From contig JAJYWG010000057.1 in assembly GCA_021791615.1 (NCBI GenBank), positions 1-7,119 on the forward strand: a DNA stretch of 7,119 bases, in the 5' to 3' direction. Under the pieces are notes generated by a model. That model was not told the origin of the DNA, did no database searches, and saw nothing but the letters and a program-made list of their open reading frames with translations. Made by a program: the position numbers and the translations under genes. Position 1 is the stretch's first letter, and every line of letters starts with the position of its first letter. Below are positions 5,627 through 7,119 of the stretch, piece after piece. The DNA comes from Actinomycetes bacterium (GTDB lineage: Bacteria > Actinomycetota > Acidimicrobiia > Acidimicrobiales > RAAP-2).

Positions 5627-7119
5627 ATGTTCCGTACCCGTCCCCTCATCTCCATTGCCGGTGCCGTCTGCACCGCCACGATCCTCGCGGCGATCGCGCT
5701 GCCCGCCGGCTCGGCCGGGGCGTCGGCAACACCAACGCCGAGCACTCGTCCGGTGCCTCTGCCCCAGAGCATGGCCGCCCGCAAAGGCGCCGAGTGGCTG
5801 GCGCTCCAGTTCACGTCGCCTGGCTTCATCCCGACCGCCCCGGGGTCCAGCACGGCAGACCTGTCAGCGACGGCGCAGAGCGTGCTCGCGCTTTCGGCAG
5901 CGAACGTCGATCTTGGGATGGCGCAATCCGGTCTCGCGTACCTCGCCTCGCATCAGGCGACATACGTCACAGATGAGGGCGCGATCGGTCCGGGCCAGGT
6001 AGCCCTCCTCATCCTGGACGCGGTGGCCCTTGGGGCCGACCCTCGGGACTTCGGGGGAGTGAACCTGGTGACAGAGCTCCTGTCGACCCAGCAGACGACC
6101 GGCTCTGGCGCGGGGCTGTTTGGAACCGCGGCGCAGGTCACAGGTTATGCCGCGGGTACCTACCAGCAAGGTCTGGCGCTCGCAGCCCTGGCTGCTGCCG
6201 GCGTGCGAGGCGGGAGTGCCGTGAGCTCGGGCGTGACCTGGCTCATCGGGGAGCAGTGTCCTGGTGGTGGGTGGACCACGCCGGATCTGGCAGTGAACAC
6301 ATGTAGCGGGATCCCTTCGAACTATTCGGGACCGGACACCAATTCGACGTCGCTCGCCGTGGAGGGCCTTGCGGCCCAAGGCGCCCTCTCGCAGCCCATC
6401 GCCACCAAGGCCCTCACATTTCTCACGACCGGACAGGACCCCGATGGGGGATGGGGCTACTACCCGAACACGTCTGCGACACCGGGGACGACCGACCCCG
6501 ACTCGACCTCCTTGGTCATCCAGGGGCTGCTCGCGTTGGGCGTGTCACCTTCGAGTGCAGCTTTCGTCAGGGGTTCCTCGGACCCGGTGTCGGCGCTGAT
6601 GGCATTTCAGCTCACCTCCGGGTCGGGTGCAGGGGGTTTCTACTACCCACCTGCACCGGCGCCGGCCGACCTCCTCGCGACCTACCAGGCTGTCCCCGCG
6701 CTCGAGGGCCTTGCCTTCCCGTTCGGGCCCTCGGGGCGAGCTTACGGCCTGACCAGCGCCAACGGCGGCATCTACGCCTTCGGTGACGCGGGGTACATGG
6801 GATCGCTTCCAGGTCTCGGCGTGAGCGTCGACGACGTCGTGGGGATGGCATCGACGCCCGACGGGGGCGGCTACTGGCTGGTGAGCCGCACAGGCGGCAT
6901 CTACGCCTTCGGTGACGCGGGGTACATGGGATCGCTTCCAGGTCTCGGCGTGAGCGTCGACGACGTCGTGGGGATGGCATCGACGCCCGACGGGGGCGGC
7001 TACTGGCTGGTGAGCCGCACAGGCGGCATCTACGCCTTCGGTGATGCGGGGTACATGGGATCGCTTCCGGGTCTCGGCGTGAGCGTCGACGACGTCGTGG
7101 GGATGGCCGGCATTCCGGA
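5627..7119 (+). CDS. Secreted alpha-toroid (transcobalamin-like) protein with C-terminal tandem repeats, partial
   Basis: At least 497 residues are encoded and the frame is open at the window edge. Residues 1-34 form a classical signal peptide (MFRTRPLISIAGAVCTATIL, then ...GSAGASA). A Pro/Thr linker follows to about 46. Residues 47-365 are all-alpha with repeated QW-like hairpins: EWLALQF, YLASHQ, LLSTQQ...GAGLFG, WLIGEQCPGGGW, FLTTGQDPDGGWGYY and LMAFQL...GAGGFYYPP. They alternate with NSTSLAVEGLAAQG and DSTSLVIQGLLALG helices. This is the barrel fold of prenyltransferases and squalene cyclases, shared by the N-terminal domain of transcobalamin and intrinsic factor. Cys211 and Cys226 could form a disulfide. 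From about 379 come 43-residue repeats. There is no DxDD-type cyclase acid motif in the visible part, and the protein is exported, which argue against a terpene cyclase. The upstream B12 riboswitch suggests extracellular cobalamin binding; this role is inference. Confidence 0.9.
   Translation, partial: MFRTRPLISIAGAVCTATILAAIALPAGSAGASATPTPSTRPVPLPQSMAARKGAEWLALQFTSPGFIPTAPGSSTADLSATAQSVLALSAANVDLGMAQSGLAYLASHQATYVTDEGAIGPGQVALLILDAVALGADPRDFGGVNLVTELLSTQQTTGSGAGLFGTAAQVTGYAAGTYQQGLALAALAAAGVRGGSAVSSGVTWLIGEQCPGGGWTTPDLAVNTCSGIPSNYSGPDTNSTSLAVEGLAAQGALSQPIATKALTFLTTGQDPDGGWGYYPNTSATPGTTDPDSTSLVIQGLLALGVSPSSAAFVRGSSDPVSALMAFQLTSGSGAGGFYYPPAPAPADLLATYQAVPALEGLAFPFGPSGRAYGLTSANGGIYAFGDAGYMGSLPGLGVSVDDVVGMASTPDGGGYWLVSRTGGIYAFGDAGYMGSLPGLGVSVDDVVGMASTPDGGGYWLVSRTGGIYAFGDAGYMGSLPGLGVSVDDVVGMAGIP
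6764..7119 (+). repeat. Tandem 129-bp coding repeats (43-residue units), continuing past the window
   Basis: Units begin at 6764, 6893 and 7022, exactly 129 bases apart. Units 1 and 2 appear identical base for base. Unit 3 differs by two silent changes (GAC to GAT, CCA to CCG) until about 7106, where the protein changes from GMASTP to GMAGIP. Each unit encodes GGIYAFGDAGYMGSLPGLG, then VSVDDVVGMASTPDGGGYW and LVSRT. The alternation of short beta-like stretches with Gly turns suggests a beta-rich, possibly propeller-like or stalk structure. Near-identity at the DNA level points to recent duplication or gene conversion. Confidence 0.95.

Noticed and set aside
5864..6980. Minus-strand frames at 5864-6379 and 6612-6980, including one with an exact internal repeat
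   Set aside because: They are shadows of the secreted protein. The repeat merely reflects the 129-bp coding units on the plus strand.
6764..7119. CRISPR or other non-coding repeat array
   Set aside because: The units are contiguous, 129 bp long (a multiple of three), coding in frame, and have no spacers.

Overview
The window looks like chromosomal DNA from a GC-rich actinobacterium. The best lineage hint is the secreted repeat protein at the right edge. Its GYWLV...GG-[IL]-[YF]-[AT]-FG-[DT]-A repeats recall large secreted proteins of Acidimicrobiia. That assignment is inference; no rRNA or other marker is present.

Left part (about 1-2528): a decayed accessory region. It opens with the 3' end of an IS200/IS605-type transposase and its right-end hairpin, directly abutting a GNAT acetyltransferase that has lost its front half. 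Then come a winged-helix fragment on the minus strand, a small two-helix membrane protein, a zinc-ribbon/membrane protein, an HTH gene broken by a stop codon, and a 90-aa orphan. This region lies on the 3' side of a tRNA-Ala(TGC) gene (minus strand, 2529-2605), the usual place for integrated elements, but no integrase or second attachment site is visible.

Middle part (2606-5292): core genes on the minus strand. A complete class II DAHP synthase (first step of the shikimate pathway) has all four metal ligands and a strong GC hairpin just past its stop. Upstream of it is about 560 bp with no convincing gene. Next is a short piece of a secreted-repeat protein whose open frame runs back into the 3' end of a tRNA-Gly(TCC) gene, so it looks like a 5'-truncated remnant.

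Right part (5293-7119), plus strand: the most interesting locus. A cobalamin riboswitch (B12 box, conserved core, 12-bp closing stem) precedes a secreted protein that runs off the window. The protein has a signal peptide, then an all-alpha domain of repeated QW-like helical hairpins (prenyltransferase/squalene-cyclase fold, the same class of barrel as the N-terminal domain of transcobalamin and intrinsic factor), then 43-aa tandem repeats encoded by nearly identical 129-bp DNA units. Riboswitch control plus this fold suggests an exported cobalamin-binding or scavenging protein with a repeat region that may act as a stalk or adhesive part. The combination is the lead hypothesis; the function is not proven by the sequence.
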